DNA of 21,416 bases from IMG/VR virus record IMGVR_UViG_3300047666_000532, positions 1 to 21,416 of that record; one strand, given 5' to 3'. The position numbers and the translations under genes are program-made. The notes under the pieces were generated by a model. It made no database searches and was not told the DNA's origin. It worked only from the letters and a program-made list of their open reading frames with translations. This DNA comes from a virus. Of this stretch, positions 1-8,449 are shown one piece after another (position 1 is the stretch's first letter; each line of letters starts with the position of its first letter).

Positions 1-3000
1 CCTCACCATCCGCGACGCGGATCGAGTGGTTCTGGGCGGCCTTCGCATCTGCGCCGCGTAGCACGCCGTCGAACGGCACGCTCTTGCGCCCGCTACCGTC
101 GGAGTAGATCAGGCCGTCGCGGGTCAGGTAGCTCTCCTGTCCGAACTCCTCGGCCAACATGCGGCCCTGCCAGCGCGGACCCACGACGAGGAAGGTGGTT
201 CCGTCGGGGTCCCCTAAGTAGACGCCGCGCAGCTCGACGTGCTGGTGGCCCAGCGCATCAAGCCGCGCACGCATCTCGTCAGGGCGGTCTAGCAGGTCTG
301 TGTTCGGGCTGACGATGAACCAGTTGTCGGCCTCGAAGGCGAGGTTCGGGAAAGCGGCGAAGGCCGAGATGTCGGCGACCTTGGACCCGCCGAACGTGTC
401 GACCTCGAGCGCGTTGGTTGCGTCGGCCTCGGCAGTGACTACCTGTCGCGGCAGCTCGACGTTCGCGAACTCACTGGTCAGGGGCGGCAGCGCCTCCGAG
501 AACTGAGCCAGCTTGGCGGGGTCGTCAGACGCCGCGTAGCCTTTGAAATTCCCGCTGTCCCAGATCTGCACGACGTGCGCGAACTGGTCAGAGAGGATCG
601 CCTCCAGCTCCGCGCTCGACACTTGCAGGTCGGTCATGCCCTCGATCTCGTCGCCGCCAGTCTGCAGCACCTCCGCGCGCTTTGCGGCCAGCGTGTCGGC
701 GTCGAAGTACAGGCTCTTGAACGCGTCCTTCTTGGCCTCGTTGGCGGCGTAGACGTCAGATGGCCCGCCCAGCTTCTCGGCGGTGATGAACAGGCCGCCC
801 GGCGTCAGAAGCTCCTTTACGCGGGCGATCTGCGCGCCGCGCTTGTTAGAGATGAACTGGAACACCATAGCCTCGTGGACCACGTCGTACGTTTGGCCCT
901 CCGGGTCGAAGATGTTGATCGCGGTGCCGTCGTCCTCGGTCCACGCAAGCGTGCCCGCTTCCTCCGCGCTGCCGAAGGCGGTCAGGCTGTACTCGACGCC
1001 CGGCACGGCGGGCTTCGCTTCGAAGGACGCCTGCATCGAGACGTTCGGATCCAGTGCCACTGCTGTGGCTCCCGGGCTGTCGGACACCACCTGCTTAACC
1101 ATCGCGCCCTCGGACGCGCCGAGGTCGAGAATAGACCCCGTGCCGATGACCCGCGAGATTGCGTAGCCCACCGCGTCCTGCATCTCCCGGTAGCCCGGGA
1201 TCGACGTCTGGATGTGGTCTTCGAAGTTGCCGGAGAACCTACCCCGGCGCTCTGCGAAGGACTTGACAGCTGCGGGCAGCGTGATGACCGGCACGTAGTC
1301 CGCCAAGTTGGACGCCTGCTGGCGCACCCCCGCCGTCACGTCCGCGAAAAACTGTGCGAACTTGCGCCCGTCGCCCGCCAGCTCCCGGCCTGCGACGACG
1401 TCCGCGCGTTGATCTTTAGGCGGGTCCACTTGCATCAGCTCGACGGTGTTCGGGGCACTCAGCTCGCGCTCGACTTCGAGCCGAGCCGCGTCCTCGTACG
1501 AGATGTCGCCGCTGTCGCGAACGCCCATCTCTGCGTACAGGCGCTTCTCGTAGTACCACAGGATCGCTTGTACATCCGCGATGCTCAGGCGCTCGCCGGT
1601 GCGGCGCTCGACCTCAGCCCGGGTAGCTTGCGCCACCTCCAGCATGAAGGCTCGGTCGGCGGCCCCTGCGGGCTGCTCGTCGAGCTGCACGAACGCGGCT
1701 TTGTACAGCGTATTGGCGGCCTTCTCGGCCTCGGTGCCGTTCTTGAAGCCCTTGTCTTTGTAGCGGTTCGCGTACTCAGTGGCGTAGTTGAGGGCCTGAC
1801 TGTCAGTCAGGTCTGGCCGGTCGATCATCAGTTTGAAGCGGTGCAGCCCGATAGGGTTGCCCTTGGTGTCGGTCTCGCTGCCTTTCAGCCCGCTGACCTT
1901 CGGGAGTACGTCACCCCGGTAGCGGTTAATCGTGCGGGTCCACCACAGGTCCATCGTCAGGAAACCGTCGCTGCCCGACAGGTTCGCGAAGAACGCGCCC
2001 AGCTTAGGCCCGAACTCGACGGCTGATCGAGGCACGATCATCGCAGCAGGCATGCCGCTGGCCGGGGCCAATCCCGCCGCCCTGCGCTGCTTGTTCATAT
2101 CGGCGACCGTGATCTCTTCGAGCAGCTGCTTGCGCGCGTTGTCGTAGCCGCCGAACTCCTCGGCGAGCGCCTGCATCCGGCCCAGCTTCAGGGCCATGTC
2201 GCCGCCTCGGATGGCCTTCGGCATAGCGCTCTTCATGTCACCGTCGACGCGGAACTGCTTGAAGATCGTATTCGCCAGCCGGTAGTTGTCGCGAACCTTC
2301 TGGCCGTTGGACGTGATCGCGAGGATCATGGTCATCAGCGAGCGCGCGTCGGCGACCGTAGCGACACCCGGCAGGGGGCTGTTGCGCCGATCCAGAACGG
2401 ACTGGTCCTTCAGCTCGGGGAAGATGCGCGCCATGATGTCAAGCGCTTGCTGGAACTTCTCTCCGTACCAGCCCTTGGCCGACTTGTCCGGCGTCTGCAT
2501 CTCGAAGATCGCCTCGTCGGCCATCCAGTTGGCCATCTTCTGGACCGTCTTCGGGCCGCGCTGCTTGCGGTTGATCTTGCCGTACTTGGCGCGCTGCCGC
2601 TTCTGCAGCTTGATCGCCAGCTCGCGGGTCTTAGAAGGGACGTCCAACCCCCACTCGGCGAGGTCCTCGGACCCGTCGCGCAGCGACACGGTCTGCATAA
2701 ACTGATCGCCGTCCGGCGCGTAGATGTCCGACGGGGCCATCAGCAGCTCGTCGTCTAGCTCGCCCACGAGATCCCCGCGAGACGCGGCCTCGAGGATCGC
2801 GGCGCGCACGGTCTCCGGCGTCGCCTCCACCCCGCGCTCCTGCAGCTCCCGTCGGATGACGGCGGCGTTGCGCTGGTCTGTCGCGCTACCCGTCTCCGTG
2901 GTGATCGCGTCGAACATGCGCATCATGCTGATCCGCTCGTCCGTCGTGCGGGGCACCGCCCGCATCGTCCGGCTGACGACTGACGGCAGGCTGTACTTGT

Positions 3001-4969
3001 CGGCCAGCTCGCTGACCGGCACGCCCGATCGCGCGGCACGGACGTCGAGGAAGCGCGCCATCGGCAACGCCTCGCGAGAGGCAACCTCGGGAGAGCGCCC
3101 AGCTGTCTGCAGCTGCGACACGAGGACTTCGTACTGTACCTGCGCTGGCTCGCTGAGTTCGGCAACCAGTTTGCGCGCCTTGTCGACGCTCTGGGCCATG
3201 TTCTCAGCGCTCTCTTTGATCTCCTTCTGGAGGTTCGTGGCCTCGGCCATTGACATCTCAAGCGCGCCGAAGCGGATGTGCGGGCCGAGCGGGCCTTCGA
3301 ACTTAGTGCCGACGATGTGCGCCGCGTAGACGGCCGTCGGTATCTTGATGTCCATGCCGGTCAGCTTGGCGTCTTCGTACGCCTCGACGGTCGTGTCGGG
3401 CAGCGCGCTGAAGAACTCCTCGGCGGTGGTCGCGCCGTCCGTCTGGAACATCTCGGTCAGATCGTCCGGGTTGACGTAGATGTCCTCGACCGGGCCGTCC
3501 TTCGTGATCCGCGCGATCAGCTCTTGGTACTTGCGGGGGGCGCGCGTGCGCAGCTTGCTCTCTGAAGCGGAGGTGGACAGCTGGTTGAAGAACTGGCGGC
3601 GCTGGTTCGCGGAGTTTGCCTCGGTCGCCCGGTTGATGGCGGCCTTGCCGCCTACGCCTGCGATCTCGAGCGGGGCCGTAACTAGCTCGATGATGCCCTC
3701 TAGCACCACCTCGGTCCAGTCAATCGGCATGCCAGCCGCGAACCGGCCCAGCGCTTCGCCGGACGAACCCATTACTGACTGCGTGAGCATCTGCAGCAGG
3801 AAGTCCCCGGCGCGGCTCTTGCTCAGCGTCGCGGAGGCCATGCCGCCGGACACTGCGTCGACTATGCCGACGACCAGCCCGTAGGTGTCGGCCTGATTGC
3901 TGTACAGCTGCAGAGTGCGAGGGTCGGACAGCAGCGCTGCGCGCCCGTCGGCAGTTGCGATGTCGTAGCCACCGTCTGCGACCAGCTCTTCGAACGCGGA
4001 GCCTGAGGCGCGCTGCGCGCTGCCGAGCCCCATCGTCGCGCTGGCGAGCAGCCCGCTGCCGGTCGCGCCTCGGGTGGCTGCGGCCACGGCGATGCCGGGC
4101 ACGCTCTCGGCGGCCATCTGGAGGCCGAACGAGAAGAACGCGAGCGGGTCGGCGCTGGCGATGTCCCAGACGTTCTGCAAGCCCTGCGCGGCGGTCTCAG
4201 CCTCCGGCAGTGCGGCCATGCGTCGCGACACGTCCTTGAACCCGCCGGAGCGGGGGAACATCTCCTCCCGGTCTTCTGACTGTTCGGAGATCGTGCGTAG
4301 GATCTCGCTGCGCTCTGCCTCGATCTCTGTCGGGGTCATGTCGTCGGTGAGGCGCAACATGCTGCCGAGCTGGGCGTTAACGTAGACGTTCAAGCTCTGC
4401 AAGAATTGGTCCGGCCGACCTACGCGGTCGCCCTCAGGCAGCGCGCTCTCGGCGGCCTGTCGCTCGGCGTAGACTTCCCCGAAGGTCTTGTCTTGGTTTT
4501 GGATGTTCCGCTCGAGCTCAGCCAGCGTGCCTAGGCGGTTGGTCGTGAGGACGGTGTCTGCTGTCGCATCAGCCCCGAAGCCCATGCTGTTAAAGAACCC
4601 GGCGGCGAACCCGACGTTGCCGAGGTCGTCGTACGCCAGCTCCATGTTGCCGGGGCCGCCAAGAAAGTCTGCGGCGGGCTCGGACTGCTCCGCGATCTTC
4701 TGCAGTGCAATGACATCTAGCCGGTCCTCCATCGCCGTCGTGGTGTCCGCGCCGGTGTAGCGGGGGTCGAACTCGACGCCCGTCTCGTTGCGGTACCGGT
4801 CGGCGACGTAGGCGCGGCGGGCGGCCTGATCAGGGTGGAACTCAGCGCGCTGGCTTAGCGCGGTCGAGGCGCGAAGCAACGCGGAGCGCTTGCGGGTTTG
4901 GTCGTAGTTGTCGAAGAAACTAGCGGTGGTGCCTTCCGGCATCGCTGGTACAAACCCGTCAATCGCCAT
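1..4969 (-). CDS. Giant ejected internal virion protein (gp16 position), multidomain with CmoA-like methyltransferase; partial
   Basis: The frame is open from ATG at 4969 (AGGAG nine bases upstream) to the left edge, about 1,656 codons, with the C-terminus outside the window. It follows gp13-, gp14- and gp15-like genes, so it takes the place of T7 gp16, the large ejection protein that crosses the cell envelope. Visible parts: N-terminal 1-270 unrecognised; 270-440 Gly/Ala-rich and hydrophobic, of the sort common in giant phage ejection or polyvalent proteins; about 880-1015 a region containing ITSNGQKVRDNY and later NLSGSDGFLTMDLWWTR that I associate weakly with polyvalent-protein domains; 1240-1480 a class I SAM methyltransferase with motif I ILDLGASEGAM (1280-1290), VALDPN, YDVVHEAMVFQFI (from 1361) and LLTPGGLFITAEK; about 1540-1625 a DUF3293-like segment with EEFGQESYL. 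No lytic transglycosylase motif was recognised. Expected to be packaged in the capsid core and injected. Role as ejected protein is inferred from order; the methyltransferase fold is well supported. Confidence 0.85.
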   Translation of the reverse strand, partial: MAIDGFVPAMPEGTTASFFDNYDQTRKRSALLRASTALSQRAEFHPDQAARRAYVADRYRNETGVEFDPRYTGADTTTAMEDRLDVIALQKIAEQSEPAADFLGGPGNMELAYDDLGNVGFAAGFFNSMGFGADATADTVLTTNRLGTLAELERNIQNQDKTFGEVYAERQAAESALPEGDRVGRPDQFLQSLNVYVNAQLGSMLRLTDDMTPTEIEAERSEILRTISEQSEDREEMFPRSGGFKDVSRRMAALPEAETAAQGLQNVWDIASADPLAFFSFGLQMAAESVPGIAVAAATRGATGSGLLASATMGLGSAQRASGSAFEELVADGGYDIATADGRAALLSDPRTLQLYSNQADTYGLVVGIVDAVSGGMASATLSKSRAGDFLLQMLTQSVMGSSGEALGRFAAGMPIDWTEVVLEGIIELVTAPLEIAGVGGKAAINRATEANSANQRRQFFNQLSTSASESKLRTRAPRKYQELIARITKDGPVEDIYVNPDDLTEMFQTDGATTAEEFFSALPDTTVEAYEDAKLTGMDIKIPTAVYAAHIVGTKFEGPLGPHIRFGALEMSMAEATNLQKEIKESAENMAQSVDKARKLVAELSEPAQVQYEVLVSQLQTAGRSPEVASREALPMARFLDVRAARSGVPVSELADKYSLPSVVSRTMRAVPRTTDERISMMRMFDAITTETGSATDQRNAAVIRRELQERGVEATPETVRAAILEAASRGDLVGELDDELLMAPSDIYAPDGDQFMQTVSLRDGSEDLAEWGLDVPSKTRELAIKLQKRQRAKYGKINRKQRGPKTVQKMANWMADEAIFEMQTPDKSAKGWYGEKFQQALDIMARIFPELKDQSVLDRRNSPLPGVATVADARSLMTMILAITSNGQKVRDNYRLANTIFKQFRVDGDMKSAMPKAIRGGDMALKLGRMQALAEEFGGYDNARKQLLEEITVADMNKQRRAAGLAPASGMPAAMIVPRSAVEFGPKLGAFFANLSGSDGFLTMDLWWTRTINRYRGDVLPKVSGLKGSETDTKGNPIGLHRFKLMIDRPDLTDSQALNYATEYANRYKDKGFKNGTEAEKAANTLYKAAFVQLDEQPAGAADRAFMLEVAQATRAEVERRTGERLSIADVQAILWYYEKRLYAEMGVRDSGDISYEDAARLEVERELSAPNTVELMQVDPPKDQRADVVAGRELAGDGRKFAQFFADVTAGVRQQASNLADYVPVITLPAAVKSFAERRGRFSGNFEDHIQTSIPGYREMQDAVGYAISRVIGTGSILDLGASEGAMVKQVVSDSPGATAVALDPNVSMQASFEAKPAVPGVEYSLTAFGSAEEAGTLAWTEDDGTAINIFDPEGQTYDVVHEAMVFQFISNKRGAQIARVKELLTPGGLFITAEKLGGPSDVYAANEAKKDAFKSLYFDADTLAAKRAEVLQTGGDEIEGMTDLQVSSAELEAILSDQFAHVVQIWDSGNFKGYAASDDPAKLAQFSEALPPLTSEFANVELPRQVVTAEADATNALEVDTFGGSKVADISAFAAFPNLAFEADNWFIVSPNTDLLDRPDEMRARLDALGHQHVELRGVYLGDPDGTTFLVVGPRWQGRMLAEEFGQESYLTRDGLIYSDGSGRKSVPFDGVLRGADAKAAQNHSIRVADGE

Positions 4970-4972
4970 CTC

Positions 4973-7462
4973 TTAGTTCTCCTGTGCCTGCTCCCCCATC
5001 ATCGTGAGGTACTTGTCCAGCTGCTGCTCGCGCGAGGCATTTGGGTTTTCTCGCGCGAGCCGCCTCCGAACGTCGGTCGGTATGTCATCAAAGTCCATAT
5101 CCGGCCGCACTCCAATCCTGTGTAGCGCCTCGCGCTCGTACTGGTCAACAACCTCCTCGGTCGTAGGCTGCCGATCCCAGCGCTGGGCGAGCGCCGCGCC
5201 GATGCGCGCCTTCTCGTTAAATGGCACATCCTGCTCGGTCAGGGTGACGTCGACGTCGGCTCCCGCCTCGCGGTAGAAGCTGTCCGCGTATATGCCAGCG
5301 CGCGCGCCCGCTAGTCCCGCAGGGTTGATCGAGGTGCTAAACAGCAGGCCTCCGATGGTCTGCTCTAGTAGCTGCTGAGGCATCGCCACGCCGTTGGTGT
5401 CGGCGTACGTTCGCATCGCGCCCGTGAGCTGCGTGTTAAAGTTGCGCCACGACTGCATGGTCGCCGTGCCTGCCGACGCGCCGGGGCGCGTGCCGAGCGC
5501 CGCTTGGAACTGGTCTGTGGCACTGTTGGCCGCGTCCGCGTAGTCCGACCGCTTGTATATGCGTTCAGCCGTGCGGCCCGCTGCGGCGTCCGCCATCTCG
5601 TCGCGGAGGGTGGCCTGCGCGATCTTCATCTCGCGCAGGGCACCGGCGCTCAGCTCGCCCGCGTAGTTGTTCAGGTTGGTGTCGACGAACCGCTGTTGGC
5701 GGGCTGTCTCGTTCGACAGGCTCAGGTCAAGGAAGTACTGGTACGTCTCGTCGTCCGTGACGTCGGTGCCGTTGACGTGGTTGCGGTACGCCTCGCGTAG
5801 CACCGACATCCCACCCGTGCCGACCTGCACCTTGGTGTCCAACGGGAGGTCGTCGGGGTTCAGGTTCTCGTCGATCATCCGCGCGTGGATGGTCTCCATC
5901 GCCTCCGTGCGGCGCATGTCGATTGCCTCGTCGCGGACGCGTAGGCGGGTGACGAACTCGTCGAGCGCGGCTTTCCGCACCTCGGGGTCCGCGATTGCCA
6001 TGATCTGGTCAAGCCCAGTAGCGAGCTGGCTACCGGTAGCCCGTGCGCCGGACGTCTCCTCCGCCACCCCGGCGGCGGGCGTGGCGTCGTCGATCGGCGC
6101 GGCCGGGTAGTCGCTTCCCCGCCGGATGCCTAACACCTTGGCTGCGGCGAACGTCGCCGACGCTACTGTGTCGTCTATGTCTCCGCCCATGATGCGGACG
6201 CTGCCGTCATCCTCGTACCCTTGGAAGAACCCGACGCGGCCGAACGGCGGTGCGCCCCGCTCCAGCACGACGATGTCGCCGACTTGAGGGTCGCCGCTGC
6301 TGTCGACACCCCAATCTAAGAAGGACCGGGCCATAGTGCTCGACGTGCCCGTCATGCCCGCCTGCCCGAGCGTTGCGTTCACAAAAGCGGCGGCCCAAGC
6401 GGTGACCGCCGGGTCGAGCGCGACGCCGCCGTCGCGCATGTACTGGGTCAGCGCTGCGTTCTGCGCGTTCTCGTCCATGCCCAGCACCCCTGAGGCCACG
6501 CCGACGAGGGCGTTGGTCTGGGCCAGTGCGACGGAGGTGCCCGGCTCCGCGCTGGCGGCACCGGCGGTGCTTGGGGGGCTTGCAGGGCCCGACGAGCCGC
6601 CGGAGGAGCCAGACGTGTCGGCCGCAGCGGGCGTGTCGGGCGCGCCTGCCGGGGCGAACATCGGGCCGACGATGTCGTTGGCCTGCTGTTGGAGGACTGC
6701 AGGCGCTAGTGCGTCCGTGAGCCTCCGGTGTTCGACTGGGTCCATGTCGAGACGATTGATCTCTAGGAACTGAGCCGCGACCGCAGGGTCCTCGAACGCG
6801 ATGCGCCCCGCGCGGTAGGCTAGACTGTCCGAGGTGAGCTCGGCCCGCTCCGCCCGCAGCTTCGCGGGGGTCCAGCCGTTCAGAGCCGCCTTCTCCGCGA
6901 GACTAGCCTGCGCCGCGTCCATGTGCTGCTGCGCCGCCTCGGGGTCGTTGTACGCGAGGTTCGCAGCTTCCACGGATGCCGCGATTGAAGTGTTCACACC
7001 GCCGTTTACGTGCGACCGTCGCTGGGAGCTGTTGTGCCGGATCGCGGCGTCTTTGATCTGTATGTCGACGTCATCGGCGCGGCGCGCGAACGCGGCGCGC
7101 GCGCGGGGGCTCAGTCCGCCCTCGATCCCGCCTCGGGCTTGCGCCAGATCGTCGAGAGCTGCCATGCGAGCGCCCTCAAGCGCGTTGCTCCCGGTCTGGT
7201 TCAGGTAGCCGGTGCTCGGGTCGTACAAGACGCGGCGGCGGTGGTCGAGGTACGCGCCGTAGGCGGTGTCCGCATCCGCGCGCGCGACCAGCTGCTCTTG
7301 GTAGTCCATCGCCTCCGCGACGTTTGCCACGCCGGTGCCGAGACGCTGCAGCGCCTCGCCAAAGCCAGACCCCGCTGCGGTGGGCGTCATGAAGGCCGAG
7401 GCCCGTTTGTTCGCCAGTGGGGACGTCTGAACCTGAACGCCGTAGCGTGGGATGGCGACCAT
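4973..7462 (-). CDS. Internal virion protein, gp15-like, with degenerate NlpC/P60-type amidase domain
   Basis: 829 residues; ATG at 7462 with GGGAG upstream, and the start shares one base with the stop of the gp14-like gene (TAATG). Position and length (T7 gp15 is about 750 residues) suggest an ejection protein that forms the periplasmic part of the DNA conduit. Residues 30-270 are mostly Ala/Arg/Glu-rich helix; 271-310 is a Gly/Ser/Pro/Ala linker. Residues 318-450 match the TIGR02594-type NlpC/P60-CHAP amidase pattern in order: VASGVLGMDE, AWAAAFVN (355-362), MARSFLDWG, VGDIVVLERG, GRVGFFQGY (408-416), IMGGD (424-428), VLGIRRG. The family pattern as I know it has WCAAFVN and GHVGF, so catalytic Cys and His are Ala357 and Arg409 here. 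The rest (460-829) is helical and unrecognised. It is followed after three bases by the giant ejection gene. Confidence 0.85.
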   Translation of the reverse strand: MVAIPRYGVQVQTSPLANKRASAFMTPTAAGSGFGEALQRLGTGVANVAEAMDYQEQLVARADADTAYGAYLDHRRRVLYDPSTGYLNQTGSNALEGARMAALDDLAQARGGIEGGLSPRARAAFARRADDVDIQIKDAAIRHNSSQRRSHVNGGVNTSIAASVEAANLAYNDPEAAQQHMDAAQASLAEKAALNGWTPAKLRAERAELTSDSLAYRAGRIAFEDPAVAAQFLEINRLDMDPVEHRRLTDALAPAVLQQQANDIVGPMFAPAGAPDTPAAADTSGSSGGSSGPASPPSTAGAASAEPGTSVALAQTNALVGVASGVLGMDENAQNAALTQYMRDGGVALDPAVTAWAAAFVNATLGQAGMTGTSSTMARSFLDWGVDSSGDPQVGDIVVLERGAPPFGRVGFFQGYEDDGSVRIMGGDIDDTVASATFAAAKVLGIRRGSDYPAAPIDDATPAAGVAEETSGARATGSQLATGLDQIMAIADPEVRKAALDEFVTRLRVRDEAIDMRRTEAMETIHARMIDENLNPDDLPLDTKVQVGTGGMSVLREAYRNHVNGTDVTDDETYQYFLDLSLSNETARQQRFVDTNLNNYAGELSAGALREMKIAQATLRDEMADAAAGRTAERIYKRSDYADAANSATDQFQAALGTRPGASAGTATMQSWRNFNTQLTGAMRTYADTNGVAMPQQLLEQTIGGLLFSTSINPAGLAGARAGIYADSFYREAGADVDVTLTEQDVPFNEKARIGAALAQRWDRQPTTEEVVDQYEREALHRIGVRPDMDFDDIPTDVRRRLARENPNASREQQLDKYLTMMGEQAQEN

Positions 7463-7989
7463 TACCGGGTACTCCCTATCTGTCCGGCCGTCAGGCCCGC
7501 TTTGTACTTGTAGTAGCTCGCACCGCCGGAGAGGACCGTGCCGACCGCGCCGATGCGCGCTGCCGCCTGCGTGTTCTTACCCTCCATCTGCGTGAGGGTG
7601 GCCTGCTTGCGCGTTTGAGCCGCGCCGAACCGGATGCCGTCCGCCTCGCGGCGGGCGTTCTCTGATGTTCGCATCACGTCGAGCTCGATGTTGCGGGCGT
7701 TGTCCAGCATGACGTCGAGCGGCGATCCGAAGTTGATGTCGATGTTGCCTGTCGCCGCGCTCGCGCGCCCGGCACCTTGCACCTGCGCCCCGGCCTTCTG
7801 CACTTCGCGCACATTCTCGGAGCCGCGTACGATGGCGTCGGCGACCTGCGTCTCCTCGTAGGCGGCCTGCTGCCGCAGCATCGCAGCGTTGTAGTTGCCG
7901 CTCTCAGCCGCCGCGTTACCGGCCATGATCGTGCCGCCTGCGGACATCGCGGTCGAAGCGATCATAAGGCCCGATATAAGATCACACAT
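7462..7989 (-). CDS. Internal virion protein, gp14-like
   Basis: 175 residues, close to T7 gp14 (about 196). The N-terminus (MCDLISGLMIASTAMSAGGT) is hydrophobic and small-residue-rich, followed by a long Ala/Gln/Arg/Glu helix and a second Gly/Ala stretch near 146-158 (IGAVGTVLSGGASYY). This is the pattern of phage ejection proteins thought to form the outer-membrane pore after injection. ATG at 7989 overlaps the end of the gp13-like gene by eight bases and has GGAG eight bases upstream. The stop shares a base with the start of the gp15-like gene, so the three are translationally coupled. Assignment rests on gene order plus composition; no catalytic motif is expected. Confidence 0.75.
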   Translation of the reverse strand: MCDLISGLMIASTAMSAGGTIMAGNAAAESGNYNAAMLRQQAAYEETQVADAIVRGSENVREVQKAGAQVQGAGRASAATGNIDINFGSPLDVMLDNARNIELDVMRTSENARREADGIRFGAAQTRKQATLTQMEGKNTQAAARIGAVGTVLSGGASYYKYKAGLTAGQIGSTR

Positions 7990-8449
7990 CGTCGCGCTCC
8001 ATTGTAAATTCCCGCACCACCGCGCCGCGCGCTGTGGTCAGGGGTTCGCTCATTTTGAAGCCCGCAGCCTGCAGGTACCTCTTTGAGACTGTGTTCTCGT
8101 CGTGGACATAATTGCGCAGAACACGGAAGGTGGTCAACAAATGCCTGAGGTATGCTCGCGTGCCGCGCACCAGCGCCACGCCGTTCTCCGCCGCAACGTC
8201 AGTGCCGAGGAGCCACGGGACCCCGATGTCGCCGAGCACGGAGCCCGTCGTGCCGAAGAAAGCGGTCGGCTCGCCGTCCACCTTCACGAGGTAGTATTCG
8301 CGGGTGAGCCGGATGCTGTAAGTCAGCGCCGGGAGGGGGCGGTGCCGGGACATGGTCCAGACCTCGCGGCGATCACCCTCGCGCATGTTAGCCGCAACGT
8401 GCAGGAGGTCGCCGATGGTTGCGGCTCTGCTAATCTGTATGTCAGTCAT
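7982..8449 (-). CDS. gp13-like virion-assembly protein with GNAT (acetyltransferase) fold
   Basis: 155 residues, close to T7 gp13 (138). The second half has the GNAT-type C-terminal signature NTVSKRYLQAAGFKM (119-133), and residues 53-70 (YYLVKVDGEPTAFFGTTG) read as the central beta strands of that fold. This matches the DUF2833 family to which T7 gp13, an internal protein needed for correct particle assembly, belongs. I cannot tell whether it acetylates anything; family members in phages are usually treated as structural. ATG at 8449 overlaps the nozzle gene by eight bases; its ribosome binding site is weak (GAGG directly next to the start), so translation probably depends on the upstream gene. 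Confidence 0.75.
   Translation of the reverse strand: MTDIQISRAATIGDLLHVAANMREGDRREVWTMSRHRPLPALTYSIRLTREYYLVKVDGEPTAFFGTTGSVLGDIGVPWLLGTDVAAENGVALVRGTRAYLRHLLTTFRVLRNYVHDENTVSKRYLQAAGFKMSEPLTTARGAVVREFTMERDDV

Noticed and set aside
575-2026. Plus-strand open frame of 483 codons
   Set aside because: It lies fully antisense to the giant ejection gene. Its Arg/Val/Leu-rich product has no recognisable domain, and such long shadows are expected in GC-rich DNA.
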